A stretch of DNA of 64,000 bases from Tubiluchus corallicola (lineage: Eukaryota; Priapulida; Priapulimorpha; Priapulimorphida; Tubiluchidae), in the NCBI GenBank assembly GCA_030141605.1, contig JAQGDQ010002369.1, positions 434,001 through 498,000 of the forward strand, given 5' to 3'. The stretch's first letter is position 1. Every line of letters starts with the position of its first letter. Below are positions 55,840-64,000 of the stretch, in pieces. A program made the translations under genes and the position numbers. The notes beneath the pieces are model-generated. The model made no database searches. It was not told where the DNA came from and saw nothing but the letters and a program-made list of their open reading frames with translations.

Positions 55840-57618
55840 ATGTCACAAAGTCTTTTTCATGATGAGCTTCTAAAGTTCTTTGAAAACCAAATCGATAGTA
55901 TTGAAGGACTTGATGAAGTAGAAACTCGAAAGTACAAAGAACAACTCAAAGTTCTTGCTGAAAATTCGAATTCAGTTGATTCGATAAGAGAATGGCTGAA
56001 GCAGCTTCCGTATAAAATCAATTGGGAAAAAAAGATCCTGGAATGGCTTCCGCATAAAGAAGCCCAAAGTATGGAACTCCCATCTCATTTGTTCCCCAAA
56101 ATGAATCGGGGACTTCCGAGACAAGATTCCCATTATATTCCTTCTTTCACTAAGTTGCATTCGATCAAAAGATGCTATCTTGATAAATCCCTATATTCTC
56201 TTTACAGGGATTGCGAAGTTTTTCCTTCGAGGATTGTTGTCCTAACCCATGTCCTAAATGATGGACTGGGAGATTTTGCTGCAGGTTATAAAGCTGCCAG
56301 CTTGCTTACTGCTTCTCTTCCCAATACGGAAATTCATTTTGTCGCATTGATGGACGAGAAAGTAGAGATAGATGCTCCTGAAGATATTTCTTTTTATCGA
56401 GTCGATTATCAGAGAAGCGACGAAGTCTCTCTTTCCCAATTTCCATCTTCGATCCGGGAACTGATTTCGAATTGTGATCTTCTCTTTGAGATACCGACTT
56501 ACTTCAGTGAGACTCCAGAGCTCCTGGAAGAGGCAAAACTTCCTCCCCGCTATCTTCTCATGGGGGAGTACGGCTCGGTTTATTATCATTTGTTCCATCC
56601 GGAAACAGGAGCCAAGGCTATGGGGCTTCATTTCCTGGAAAAGGGAATTTTTATCAATGATTCACCCACACTCCGAACGTTTGATGAAATTCTCCATTTG
56701 ACAAATCCTAGTTTACTGAACGTTCTTTTCTCAAACGCCGATCCTGATGAGGATGAGATCCAGGAGTATCAGGCAGCTTATCGGTTCTACTTTGCCTATC
56801 TAGCTTCGAAAGAAGGATATTTTGTCTATCTCCATACACTGACAAAACTGTTGGAAGATGATGAAAAAAATATCGATCTCTGCGTGCCGAATATGGTCCA
56901 ATTTCTGGAACTTTTTGGCGAAATGAAATCCTATGCCCATTTTACAAAATCTGGAATCGGGAAAGTTCAGTTCCAATTTGATGAAAAGTTCTCTGAGCTT
57001 GTCCTAAAAAAAGGGAAGGGAAAAACCTTGCGCATCATTCATCTGGGAAATCTTCCTTCGTCAGATTTCCAGATTCTATTGCGGCTTAGTTCAGAAATCA
57101 CAGCCTGCAGAGGGGATCAGTCATTCAGCGAATGTATCTCGGCTAATAAGGTCTTTTTCTATAACCTGATCGAGCACCATCGGACCCTATGGGAAGATTT
57201 TATCAGTTTGGCGGCTAACCGTATTCCTCACTTCCCTACAGCAATCGAATATTTTCGCCTTTTTCTCGTCCCTCTAGAAGAAAAGTCTACTACTGTATTG
57301 AAAAAAACCGCGATCCGTATGGGAGAACTGCTTCAAAATGTTGAGACAGTCAGAGGGATCAGGTTGCTTTATCGGATTATTCGATCTGAGTATGCGGTGA
57401 ATGACTTTATCGTCGATATGGTCAAGCGTTCTCTTCTCTTCACTGTCGAACCTGAACTCGAAGAAAAAGAGAAGCAGATCGTAGATGCCTACCTGGAAGG
57501 CGATCTCTCTTTCTCAGTGTTTTGGGACCGGATGCTTATGCTTCTAAGTCCTTACAAATCAAAGACTCCTTCTATCAAAGAACACCTCTTGCGCCTCTAC
57601 AAGCGTCTTACAAATTGA
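55840..57618 (+). CDS. hypothetical protein, possible GT-B (EarP-like) glycosyltransferase fold
   Basis: 592 residues, no signal peptide or membrane helix. Two stretches resemble nucleotide-sugar glycosyltransferases of the EarP (EF-P arginine rhamnosyltransferase) type: LNDGLGDFAAGYKAASLL, like the N-terminal DN-GDIG-LARQL loop, and ITACRGDQSFSECISANKVF, like the RGEDS donor-site motif. The N-terminal 110 residues form a helical extension and the C-terminal 150 a helical tail. Resemblance is by motif only. Weak ribosome site before ATG 55840. It could be a cytosolic enzyme or a secreted glycosyltransferase. Confidence 0.5.
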   Translation: MSQSLFHDELLKFFENQIDSIEGLDEVETRKYKEQLKVLAENSNSVDSIREWLKQLPYKINWEKKILEWLPHKEAQSMELPSHLFPKMNRGLPRQDSHYIPSFTKLHSIKRCYLDKSLYSLYRDCEVFPSRIVVLTHVLNDGLGDFAAGYKAASLLTASLPNTEIHFVALMDEKVEIDAPEDISFYRVDYQRSDEVSLSQFPSSIRELISNCDLLFEIPTYFSETPELLEEAKLPPRYLLMGEYGSVYYHLFHPETGAKAMGLHFLEKGIFINDSPTLRTFDEILHLTNPSLLNVLFSNADPDEDEIQEYQAAYRFYFAYLASKEGYFVYLHTLTKLLEDDEKNIDLCVPNMVQFLELFGEMKSYAHFTKSGIGKVQFQFDEKFSELVLKKGKGKTLRIIHLGNLPSSDFQILLRLSSEITACRGDQSFSECISANKVFFYNLIEHHRTLWEDFISLAANRIPHFPTAIEYFRLFLVPLEEKSTTVLKKTAIRMGELLQNVETVRGIRLLYRIIRSEYAVNDFIVDMVKRSLLFTVEPELEEKEKQIVDAYLEGDLSFSVFWDRMLMLLSPYKSKTPSIKEHLLRLYKRLTN

Positions 57619-57668
57619 GTTGTTCCTTTTTTTTTGAATATGTATAATGAAGATAGGGGGAGGTACCT

Positions 57669-57962
57669 ATGGTAGAAGCGAATCGTACTGAGGTTTTTAA
57701 GCTCTCACAAGAGTTGGGTCAACTTTTGGAACAGATAAAAGATTTTTCTGAATCTCCTAAAGACCTTCTGGCAGGGCAGATTAAAGGACGTTTGGAGAAA
57801 ATGAATGAGATAGCCCATCAAATTGGTGGAAAGGTGAAAGACGAAACAAACGACCTCATCATCGATGTAAATCTCTATCTGGCAAACCCTAGTGATTTAG
57901 GACTTTCTCCTAAGATTTTTCAGGATACTCAAGCTTTGAAGAAAGAACTGCGGACGATATGA
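57669..57962 (+). CDS. hypothetical small helical protein
   Basis: 97 residues, helical and charged (VFKLSQELGQLLEQIKDFSE, KDLLAGQIKGRLEKMNEIAH), possibly forming a coiled coil. ATG 57669 has a GGGGGAGG site. The last 66 bases overlap the convergent epimerase gene. No family recognised. Confidence 0.65.
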   Translation: MVEANRTEVFKLSQELGQLLEQIKDFSESPKDLLAGQIKGRLEKMNEIAHQIGGKVKDETNDLIIDVNLYLANPSDLGLSPKIFQDTQALKKELRTI

Positions 57963-58691
57963 AGATTCCCACTCTACTTTGGGTAGGTTGTGCTCCTCCT
58001 GGGCGATCGTATCATAAAATTCCATCCGCTTCGGATGGTCGTCATCGGTGAGGTTGAAAATCCCCTCCAGTCGATGATTGAGGGCATAGATGACTGCTCC
58101 TACGATGTCTTCCTTATGGACCATGTTTGTATAATTCTGTCCTTTCCCTGGAAGTTTTCTTCCTTCTATATCCTTGAAGCGGGATAAAAGGTCTCTTCCG
58201 GGGCCATAGATTTCAGAGAGCCTGAAAATACAGACATTCCATCCGAATTCTTTCAAAGAGAGCAAGGTTTTCTCTGTATCGATGAGGATCTGCCCTTCTT
58301 CTGATCTGTTGAGGAGCTCGCTCTGTTCATCGACCCATCTTCCATGATGATCGCCGTAGACCGACGAAGAGCTGGTGTAAATTAGAGTCTTGGGAGAATG
58401 ACTGGCAGTCGCTGCATGTCTTATTGACTGGGCAGTTGTCAGATAGGCTTCCTCATACTGATCAGGACTGTCTGCAGCAACAGTGAGGATGAGCACATCA
58501 TTTTCCTGAATCAACAGCTCGATTTTATTCTCATCCTTTCCGTGAAGAATAAGGCTTTTGTGAGAGATGTCTTTCAGCTGGTCCAGTCTCTTGGTGCTAC
58601 GGGTCGTGGTGGTGACGTGGTGTCCCAGCTTGGAAAAATGCTCAGCAATCGAAGAGCCGATATAACCACATCCAATGATCGCAATATTCAT
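57897..58691 (-). CDS. NAD(P)-dependent epimerase/dehydratase-like (extended SDR, YeeZ-like)
   Basis: 264 residues with a Rossmann start MNIAIIGCGYIGSSIAEHFS and SDR landmarks TLIYTSSSSVYGDHHG, FRLSEIYGPGRDLL and the lower-loop motif YTNMVHKEDIVGAVIYAL. The active-site YxxxK is replaced (ILIDTEKT has no Tyr), as in the atypical YeeZ group, so catalysis is uncertain. Overlaps the DnaQ-like gene start by 4 bases; the two are an operon. Confidence 0.75.
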   Translation of the reverse strand: MNIAIIGCGYIGSSIAEHFSKLGHHVTTTTRSTKRLDQLKDISHKSLILHGKDENKIELLIQENDVLILTVAADSPDQYEEAYLTTAQSIRHAATASHSPKTLIYTSSSSVYGDHHGRWVDEQSELLNRSEEGQILIDTEKTLLSLKEFGWNVCIFRLSEIYGPGRDLLSRFKDIEGRKLPGKGQNYTNMVHKEDIVGAVIYALNHRLEGIFNLTDDDHPKRMEFYDTIAQEEHNLPKVEWESSYRPQFFLQSLSILKNLRRKS

Positions 58692-59386
58692 GATGGCAAC
58701 AGTCCTAATTGTTCTAAGCTTTCTTTTAGAGGAATATTATTATCCTTGTCCAATGCCCCTTCTTTGTAGAGCCATGCGATATAATTTTTGGGGACATCGG
58801 TGAGAAGTTTGCCCTGGTGTTTTCCAAAAGGCATTCGATCTACCTTGTCCTTCTTGCTCATAAGAGCCAGGACCTCTTCGAGGGGAAGATCGTCGATCAG
58901 GTTGTCGAAAACCTTATAGAGAACGATCACATCATCGAAGGCCCTGTGGGCCTGATTGGCCTCAATGCCGAAAACCTCTCTAAGAAATTGCAGACTGTGC
59001 CGGGGAAGGTCCGTACGATATTTTCTTGCCCATTTTAAGGAATCTACGTATCGCCACTCGGGTACTTCAAGATCGGCCCGTTGAAATTCAGCTTCCAGAA
59101 AGGGACGGTCGAACGCGTCATTATTGTGTGCGATTAGAACGGTCTCTCCTTCGCAGAATTCGATGAACTTAGCTCCAACTTCTTTGAAAGAAGGAGCTTC
59201 CCGGACCATTTCATCACTGATGTTATGGATGCGCTGTGCTTCGATCGGGATTGGAATGCCTGGATTGATTAATTCATTGAAAGATCGATCCTGAACTGGA
59301 TCAAAAGCTGCGATTTCTATGATTTTATCAAACTGGGCTTTCACCCCTGTTGTTTCCGTATCGTAGTAAATAGGTCTATAAGCCAT
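58688..59386 (-). CDS. DnaQ-like 3'-5' exonuclease with C-terminal DUF3820 domain
   Basis: ATG 59386 is chosen for its AAGGA site; the frame is open to 59464. DEDDh exonuclease motifs: IYYDTETTGVKAQFDKIIEI (Exo I), AHNNDAFDRPFLEAEF (Exo II) and HRAFDDVIVLY (Exo III). The C-terminal 70 residues carry RMPFGKHQGKLLTDVPKNYI-AWLYKEG, a small DUF3820 domain typical of the second chlamydial DnaQ (CT261, from memory). 232 residues. Likely proofreading or RNA/DNA turnover. Confidence 0.85.
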   Translation of the reverse strand: MAYRPIYYDTETTGVKAQFDKIIEIAAFDPVQDRSFNELINPGIPIPIEAQRIHNISDEMVREAPSFKEVGAKFIEFCEGETVLIAHNNDAFDRPFLEAEFQRADLEVPEWRYVDSLKWARKYRTDLPRHSLQFLREVFGIEANQAHRAFDDVIVLYKVFDNLIDDLPLEEVLALMSKKDKVDRMPFGKHQGKLLTDVPKNYIAWLYKEGALDKDNNIPLKESLEQLGLLPS

Positions 59387-59571
59387 GTGCAATCCTTGAA
59401 AGAACTCTGAGATAAAAGGACACTCAATCAAACCGCAACTTTTAATTTTTATCAATGAAATCATGAGATGATCTTTTGCTTCTCATTTTGGAGGGAATGA
59501 TGTATAGTTTCCTTTTCGAAAAGCCTTGTCTGTATCGTGCAGGCAGGGTCCAAATTCTCTGAGGGTGCATC

Positions 59572-59754
59572 ATGAAGATGGTAGGAAAACTTTTGATATG
59601 TTGTTCAATTTTCTTTCTCTCTGGCTGCTTTCAAGCCTATAGCGACGGAGAAGATGAACTTTGTACAATTCCTACGACCAATAACCCACAAGTTGTCCCA
59701 AGTCACGGCTCTTCAATGATGCCTGGAATGGGCGGCGGCGGGATGCCCCATTAG
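59572..59754 (+). CDS. small lipoprotein
   Basis: 60 residues: lipoprotein signal MKMVGKLLICCSIFFLSGC with lipobox LSGC, then FQAYSDGEDELC and a Met/Gly-rich end (MMPGMGGGGMPH). ATG 59572 has a GAGGGTG site. Predicted to be lipid-anchored in the envelope. Lies 50 bases before pdhA but probably has its own promoter. The terminal MPGMGGGGMP echoes GroEL-like tails by composition only. Confidence 0.65.
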   Translation: MKMVGKLLICCSIFFLSGCFQAYSDGEDELCTIPTTNNPQVVPSHGSSMMPGMGGGGMPH

Positions 59755-59804
59755 TTGCTTTTTTTTAGTGCATACCATTAAATGAATAGAAAGGAAGAGT
59801 GGTC

Positions 59805-60827
59805 ATGAAGAGGGGGGACAGGCCGGAATATCATTATTTTCCATTTGATAGGAATAAGATCATAGAAGAGCTCGGAGAGGAGTCTCTTCTTGAGCAGTTG
59901 GGGAAAATGCTCCTGATCCGGAATTTTGAAACTCGGGCGGAAGCTGCCTATCAGCAGGGAAAAGTAGGGGGATTTTTTCATTCTTATGCTGGACAGGAAG
60001 CTGTTCAGACCTCCTGCCTTCTGGCCTTCGGAAAAAATCACTGGTATACCACGACTTACCGTTGCCATGCTTTAGCGCTATTGTTGGGACCAACCCCCAA
60101 TGAGGTGATGGCTGAGCTGTACGGAAAAGAGACTGGGAATGCCAAAGGACGCGGGGGATCGATGCATCTCTATGCTCCTCGTCTGTTAGGCGGGTTTGGT
60201 ATTGTCGGAGGACATCTTCCTGTGGCAACCGGAGCCGGTTTCTCAATCAAATATAAAAAGAAAAAAAATGAAGTTTCCCTTTGTTTTTTAGGGGATGGTG
60301 CTGTGGTCCAGGGAGCTGTCCATGAAGCTTTGAACCTGGCTTCTTTGTGGAGCCTTCCCTGTCTCTATGTTATTGAGAACAACCATTGGGGCATGGGAAC
60401 TTCCGTAAATCGGGCTGTGTGTGTTCAGCCGATTGCTGAAAAAAAGGCGCCCGGATACGATATGAAGTCCTATACCTTCGATGGCATGGATTTTTTCAGC
60501 TGTTATGCTGGATTTAAGCATGTGTATCAGGAAATTCTACAGGACCAAAGGCCAGTCCTGGTCGAAGTCATTACGGAACGATTCAAGGGGCATTCTATTT
60601 CTGATCCCGGACTTTATCGGTCCAAAGATGAATTGCACGAGGTTATGCGGAAAGATCCGATCGTTCACTTGAAAGAGACACTGATCGAAAAAGGGATGCT
60701 GAATGAAGAAACGTTTAAAGCCATCGATAAAGAAAAAAAAGAAATTGTACTTGAAGCGATGAAATTTGCAGAAGATAGTCCTTTCCCAGATCCCATTCAA
60801 CTGGAAGAAGGAGTAATGGCTCCATGA
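59805..60827 (+). CDS. pdhA: pyruvate dehydrogenase E1 component, alpha subunit
   Basis: Thiamine-diphosphate-dependent decarboxylation of pyruvate, first step of the complex giving acetyl-CoA. ATG 59805 has an AAGGAAG site at correct spacing (a GTG at 59799 is too close). Motifs: RNFETRAEAAYQQGKVGGFF, GQEAVQTSCLLA, YRCHALALLLG, GGSMHLYAP, and the ThDP motif GDGAVVQGAVHEALNLASLW-SLPCLYVIENN. 340 residues. First gene of the pdhA-pdhB-pdhC operon; overlaps pdhB by 4 bases. Confidence 0.96.
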   Translation: MKRGDRPEYHYFPFDRNKIIEELGEESLLEQLGKMLLIRNFETRAEAAYQQGKVGGFFHSYAGQEAVQTSCLLAFGKNHWYTTTYRCHALALLLGPTPNEVMAELYGKETGNAKGRGGSMHLYAPRLLGGFGIVGGHLPVATGAGFSIKYKKKKNEVSLCFLGDGAVVQGAVHEALNLASLWSLPCLYVIENNHWGMGTSVNRAVCVQPIAEKKAPGYDMKSYTFDGMDFFSCYAGFKHVYQEILQDQRPVLVEVITERFKGHSISDPGLYRSKDELHEVMRKDPIVHLKETLIEKGMLNEETFKAIDKEKKEIVLEAMKFAEDSPFPDPIQLEEGVMAP

Positions 60828-61804
60828 AAATGCAAGAAGTTGAATTCCGGGAAGCCCTAAGACAAGCCATGGATGAAGAAATGGAAAAAGATCCCAATAT
60901 CTTCATCATGGGCGAAGAGGTTGCTGAATACAATGGAGCCTATAAAGTCACCAAAGGGATGCTGGACAAGTGGGGTCCAGATCGGATCATCGATACACCT
61001 ATCTCAGAAAATGGATTCACCGGTTTGGGAATTGGAGCTGCCATGACAGGTCTGAGGCCTATCATCGAATTCATGAGCTGGAATTTCTCATTTGTGGCAG
61101 CCGACCAATTGATGTCCAACGCTTGTAAGCAATACTACATGTCAGGCGGGCTGTTTCATGTGCCGATCGTTTTCAGAGGCCCGAATGGAGCTGCAGCCCA
61201 AGTTTCCAGCCAGCACTCGCATAATGTTGAAGCAATTTATGGAAATCTTCCCGGATGGATCATTATCTCTCCTTCGAACCCCTATGATGCCAAAGGTCTG
61301 TTGAAATCTGCGATCCGTGATAACAATCCTGTACTCTTCTTGGAAAATGAACTTCTTTATGGGGACAAGATGGAGATCCCTGAAAACGAGTACCTCGTTG
61401 AGATCGGGAAGGCCAAAGTCCTCAAACCAGGTACAGACATCACCTTGATCTCCTATAGCCGCATGATTCATTTCTGCAAGGAAGCCGTAGCCGAACTGAC
61501 CAAAAAAGGAATCGATGTAGAGCTGATCGATTTGAGAACAGTTAAGCCGATGGATCTCGCGACGATAGCCGAGTCTGTTCGAAAAACACATTCTTGCGTT
61601 CTTGTGGAAGAGGGACATTACTTTGCAGGAATCTGCGCCGAGATGGCCTATCAGATTCAGGATCATTGTTTTGATTTTCTTGATGTCCCCATCAAGAGGG
61701 TTTGTCAAAGAGAAACTCCGCTTCCCTATTCCAAACCCCTGGAAGATGCAACAGTGCCGAACAAAAACAGAATTGTCCAGGCGATACAGGAGGTACTGTC
61801 CTAA
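60824..61804 (+). CDS. pdhB: pyruvate dehydrogenase E1 component, beta subunit
   Basis: Partner of PdhA. Motifs: REALRQAMDEEMEKDPNIFI, MGEEVAEYNGAYKVTKGM, DTPISENGFTGLGIGAAM, GLRPIIEFMSWNFS, AAQVSSQHS and VIDLRTVKPMD-like VELIDLRTVKPMDLATI. 326 residues, full length. Its start overlaps the pdhA stop (ATGA), and its stop overlaps the pdhC start, giving tight translational coupling. Confidence 0.96.
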   Translation: MKMQEVEFREALRQAMDEEMEKDPNIFIMGEEVAEYNGAYKVTKGMLDKWGPDRIIDTPISENGFTGLGIGAAMTGLRPIIEFMSWNFSFVAADQLMSNACKQYYMSGGLFHVPIVFRGPNGAAAQVSSQHSHNVEAIYGNLPGWIIISPSNPYDAKGLLKSAIRDNNPVLFLENELLYGDKMEIPENEYLVEIGKAKVLKPGTDITLISYSRMIHFCKEAVAELTKKGIDVELIDLRTVKPMDLATIAESVRKTHSCVLVEEGHYFAGICAEMAYQIQDHCFDFLDVPIKRVCQRETPLPYSKPLEDATVPNKNRIVQAIQEVLS

Positions 61805-63102
61805 TGCCATTCACCGTTACCATGCCGAAACTCTCCCCGACTATGGAAGAAGGAACGATCGCCAAATGGCACAAGAAAGAAGGAGACCACGTCGATGCAG
61901 GCGAGCTCCTCATCGAAGTGGCTACTGACAAGGCAACGGTTGAATACAATGCTTTGGACGAAGGATATCTTCGTCAAATTCTTGTAGAAGATGGCCAAGT
62001 TGCAAAAGTCAATCAGGCGATTGGGGTCTTCACGGAAACCGTTGATGAAAGCATTGAAGGATATGTCCCTGAAGGAATATCTCTCGAAGAAAAAAAGGAA
62101 GAAGTCCCGGAAGAAGCCGAACCAACCGAAAAGAAGCTAGAGGCAACGGCGCCAGTAAAAGGGGCTGCTCTCGGCATGCCTGTCTTTATCCCTGAACCAC
62201 CTCTTGATGAATATGAATTTGAAATGCCAAGAGAAGGAGTTGTTGATCGTATATTGGCTTCTCCCTTGGCCAGGAAGCTTGCTAAAGAAAAAGGAATTGA
62301 CCTTGCTTCAATCAAGGGTTCCGGACCTGGTGGACGTATCATGAGCCGCGACCTTGATCTTGGTCTGCCAGCCGCTCCTGTGACTTTCGGAAGAAAAGAA
62401 GCCCCGAGCAAAGTTCCTGGATCATATGAAGAGGTTCCTCTCTCTCCGATGAGAAAGATCGTTGGACAGAGACTACAGGAATCGAAGACATTCATTCCCC
62501 ATTTCTACGTACATCAGGATGTGCATGCAGATTCTCTTTTCGATACCAGGGAACAGCTTAAGAGTTTCGGTTTGAAGGTCACCTACAATGATTTTGTCAT
62601 ACGGGCCTGTGCTCTTGCCTTGAAAGAACATCCCAATGTGAATTCCGGATTCAATTCCGTCAACCAGACCATCATCCGCTTCAAGACCATTGATATCTGT
62701 GTGGCTGTAACTGTAGAAGGAGGACTCATTACTCCGATTATCCGTCACACCGATTACAAAGACCTTGGCGAGATTTCAATACAGGCAAAAGAATTGGCCG
62801 GGCGTGCTAAAAAAGGAAAGTTGCAGCCTCACGAATACAAAGGTGGATCCTTTACGGTATCTAATCTCGGAATGTTCGGAGTGACCGACTTTGTGGCAGT
62901 GATCAACCCGCCTCAGTCTGCGATTTTAGCAGTCGGGGGAATTGATGACAAACCGGTCGTGAAAAACGGCCAGATTGTTCCTGGCAAAATCATGAAGATC
63001 ACCCTTTCCTGCGACCACCGCGTTGTTGATGGAGCACAAGCCGGACTCTTCATCAAGGCCGTTCAAAAGTATTTGGAAAATCCTTCTTTGCTGCTCATTT
63101 AG
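61804..63102 (+). CDS. pdhC: pyruvate dehydrogenase E2 component (dihydrolipoamide acetyltransferase)
   Basis: 432 residues from ATG 61804. One N-terminal lipoyl domain with Lys43 in VATDKATVEYNA, an acidic Pro/Glu linker, an E1/E3-binding domain (ILASPLARKLAKEKGIDLAS), and the catalytic domain ending SCDHRVVDGAQAGLF with His405 and Asp409. The enzyme forms the core of the complex and hands the acetyl group to CoA. E3 (dihydrolipoamide dehydrogenase) is not in this window. Confidence 0.96.
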   Translation: MPFTVTMPKLSPTMEEGTIAKWHKKEGDHVDAGELLIEVATDKATVEYNALDEGYLRQILVEDGQVAKVNQAIGVFTETVDESIEGYVPEGISLEEKKEEVPEEAEPTEKKLEATAPVKGAALGMPVFIPEPPLDEYEFEMPREGVVDRILASPLARKLAKEKGIDLASIKGSGPGGRIMSRDLDLGLPAAPVTFGRKEAPSKVPGSYEEVPLSPMRKIVGQRLQESKTFIPHFYVHQDVHADSLFDTREQLKSFGLKVTYNDFVIRACALALKEHPNVNSGFNSVNQTIIRFKTIDICVAVTVEGGLITPIIRHTDYKDLGEISIQAKELAGRAKKGKLQPHEYKGGSFTVSNLGMFGVTDFVAVINPPQSAILAVGGIDDKPVVKNGQIVPGKIMKITLSCDHRVVDGAQAGLFIKAVQKYLENPSLLLI

Positions 63103-63114
63103 AAAGCAATGATC

Positions 63115-63885
63115 TTAGTCCTTTGCATCATCGACCGATATACAGCACAATTTTTCTATCCATGAACAGATCATTGCAATAAAACTATCCAAGGACCAGT
63201 CGAAAGAGTCTTCTTCTAGTGGAACTCTCAGAATAGCGTCTGCCATCGATTTAGTCTGCTTATGGAATTCTTCTCTTTCAACCTGACGGTGATCTTCTTC
63301 AGCTTGGTGTATTACTGCGTCTTTGTTTCTGCCTGAAAAGACTTCACTATCGATAGAAATGCAAACGAATGTTTCTCTTCCTGCCCTTCCTGGAATTCTC
63401 AGTATGACTCTTTTGTTGTCGTTAGGCATATATCGAAAATAAAAGTCTGATTTTGGAACAGGAACTTCACGAGTATTATCTGTGTACGTTTCCTTGAAAT
63501 GTGATCTCATTTTCATGATTTCGATGATCACATCAGTTCTTCCACTCAACTCTGTTATGGCATTTAGTTTTTTATAAAGAGAGGTATGTGTCAAAGCCTC
63601 ATCAAATGTAACAATTTTGAGTTCGCCATCAGGAGTAATCTGAAAACAGTTGTCTCCATTCCCTTCTAGAAAAAGGTACGTACCCTCACGATCACATACT
63701 ACCATGATTTTTCCTCTCCGGTCTTGGATTACTACACCACTTTGTGAAGATGCACCCTGACTTTCAAGAAAGCGATCTCTGATACCAACAATTCTATCTA
63801 CGGTTTCCCAAGAAGACGCTTGTAATCCAAGGTATAGATCTTGATCTAGTTGCTCCTTTACTATATCGGGTTTTGTTACCGTCAT
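63115..63885 (-). CDS. hypothetical protein
   Basis: 256 residues, soluble, mixed alpha/beta. Central stretches such as VVIQDRRGKIMVVCDREGTY and DNKRVILRIPGRAGRETFVC look like beta-sheet cores. No signal peptide; the Trp/Cys-containing C terminus (SFIAMICSWIEKLCCIS) is mildly hydrophobic. Convergent with pdhC (12-base gap). The A/T-rich stretch upstream to the window edge (63886-64000) probably holds its promoter. No family recognised. Confidence 0.65.
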   Translation of the reverse strand: MTVTKPDIVKEQLDQDLYLGLQASSWETVDRIVGIRDRFLESQGASSQSGVVIQDRRGKIMVVCDREGTYLFLEGNGDNCFQITPDGELKIVTFDEALTHTSLYKKLNAITELSGRTDVIIEIMKMRSHFKETYTDNTREVPVPKSDFYFRYMPNDNKRVILRIPGRAGRETFVCISIDSEVFSGRNKDAVIHQAEEDHRQVEREEFHKQTKSMADAILRVPLEEDSFDWSLDSFIAMICSWIEKLCCISVDDAKD

Positions 63886-64000
63886 TTATTTTGCTCATAT
63901 AATTCATTTCCCTTAATTATAAACGATTTATGTTAACAATAGATTAAAGATCCTTTAATTCGAGGTTAAAATTGAAGTGCTTAGAAAGAGAGGATTAAAG

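Noticed and set aside
61142-61810. 222-codon minus-strand frame opposite pdhB
   Set aside because: Antisense to pdhB, which is fully conserved; no independent support.
62013-62495. 160-codon minus-strand Ser/Pro-rich frame opposite pdhC
   Set aside because: Composition mirrors the linker of E2 read backwards; no start signal.

Overview
The window is bacterial and almost certainly from the order Chlamydiales, probably an environmental (Chlamydia-like) lineage such as Waddlia or its relatives. This rests on four things seen together: a TLC-type nucleotide (ADP/ATP) translocase, MOMP-like outer-membrane barrels, a groES-groEL pair divergent from pepF, and an HU/IHF - hypothetical - accA - msbA block, both orders recalled from Chlamydia. 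The species cannot be fixed from the sequence alone.

About 0.2-16 kb is a decaying accessory region. It contains two clear 3'-half copies of a tRNA-Asn gene, each at the end of a repeated unit of about 0.5 kb, plus a third degraded copy of the tRNA terminator. Between and beyond them lie a predicted queuosine-salvage pair (queuosine-phosphate glycosidase plus a frameshifted uridine-kinase-like protein), a triplicated family of tiny membrane proteins, a cysC fragment, and broken copies of threonine aldolase, a methyltransferase, a LuxR-type regulator, a lipoprotein and a double-barrel porin. Many enzymes here carry Sec-type signal peptides that their families normally lack.

About 16-41 kb alternates housekeeping transport and metabolism (glycerol dehydrogenase, hemolysin-III family, Na/Ca exchanger, M19 dipeptidase, POT peptide transporter, nucleotide translocase) with candidate host-interaction genes. 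These are a RhoGAP-like protein, a coiled-coil protein, a proline-rich protein with a C39-like cysteine-protease domain, two tandem LtaS-like sulfatases fused to AMN1-type leucine-rich repeats, a MOMP-like barrel, and several proteins with hydrophobic hairpins.

About 41-64 kb is mostly core and intact: divergent AsmA-like paralogs, groEL/groES with a degenerate CIRCE element, pepF, ptsH, rpiA, tyrS, HU/IHF, a chlamydial hypothetical, an L,D-transpeptidase, accA, msbA, a possible GT-B glycosyltransferase, an NAD-dependent epimerase-like protein, a DnaQ-like exonuclease, and the pyruvate dehydrogenase operon pdhA-pdhB-pdhC.

Single-base frameshifts, mostly at short homopolymers, recur in the accessory genes of the first 40 kb and are absent from the core genes. 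With several in-frame nonsense codons and one internal deletion, this favours real gene decay, though sequencing error cannot be excluded for each site.
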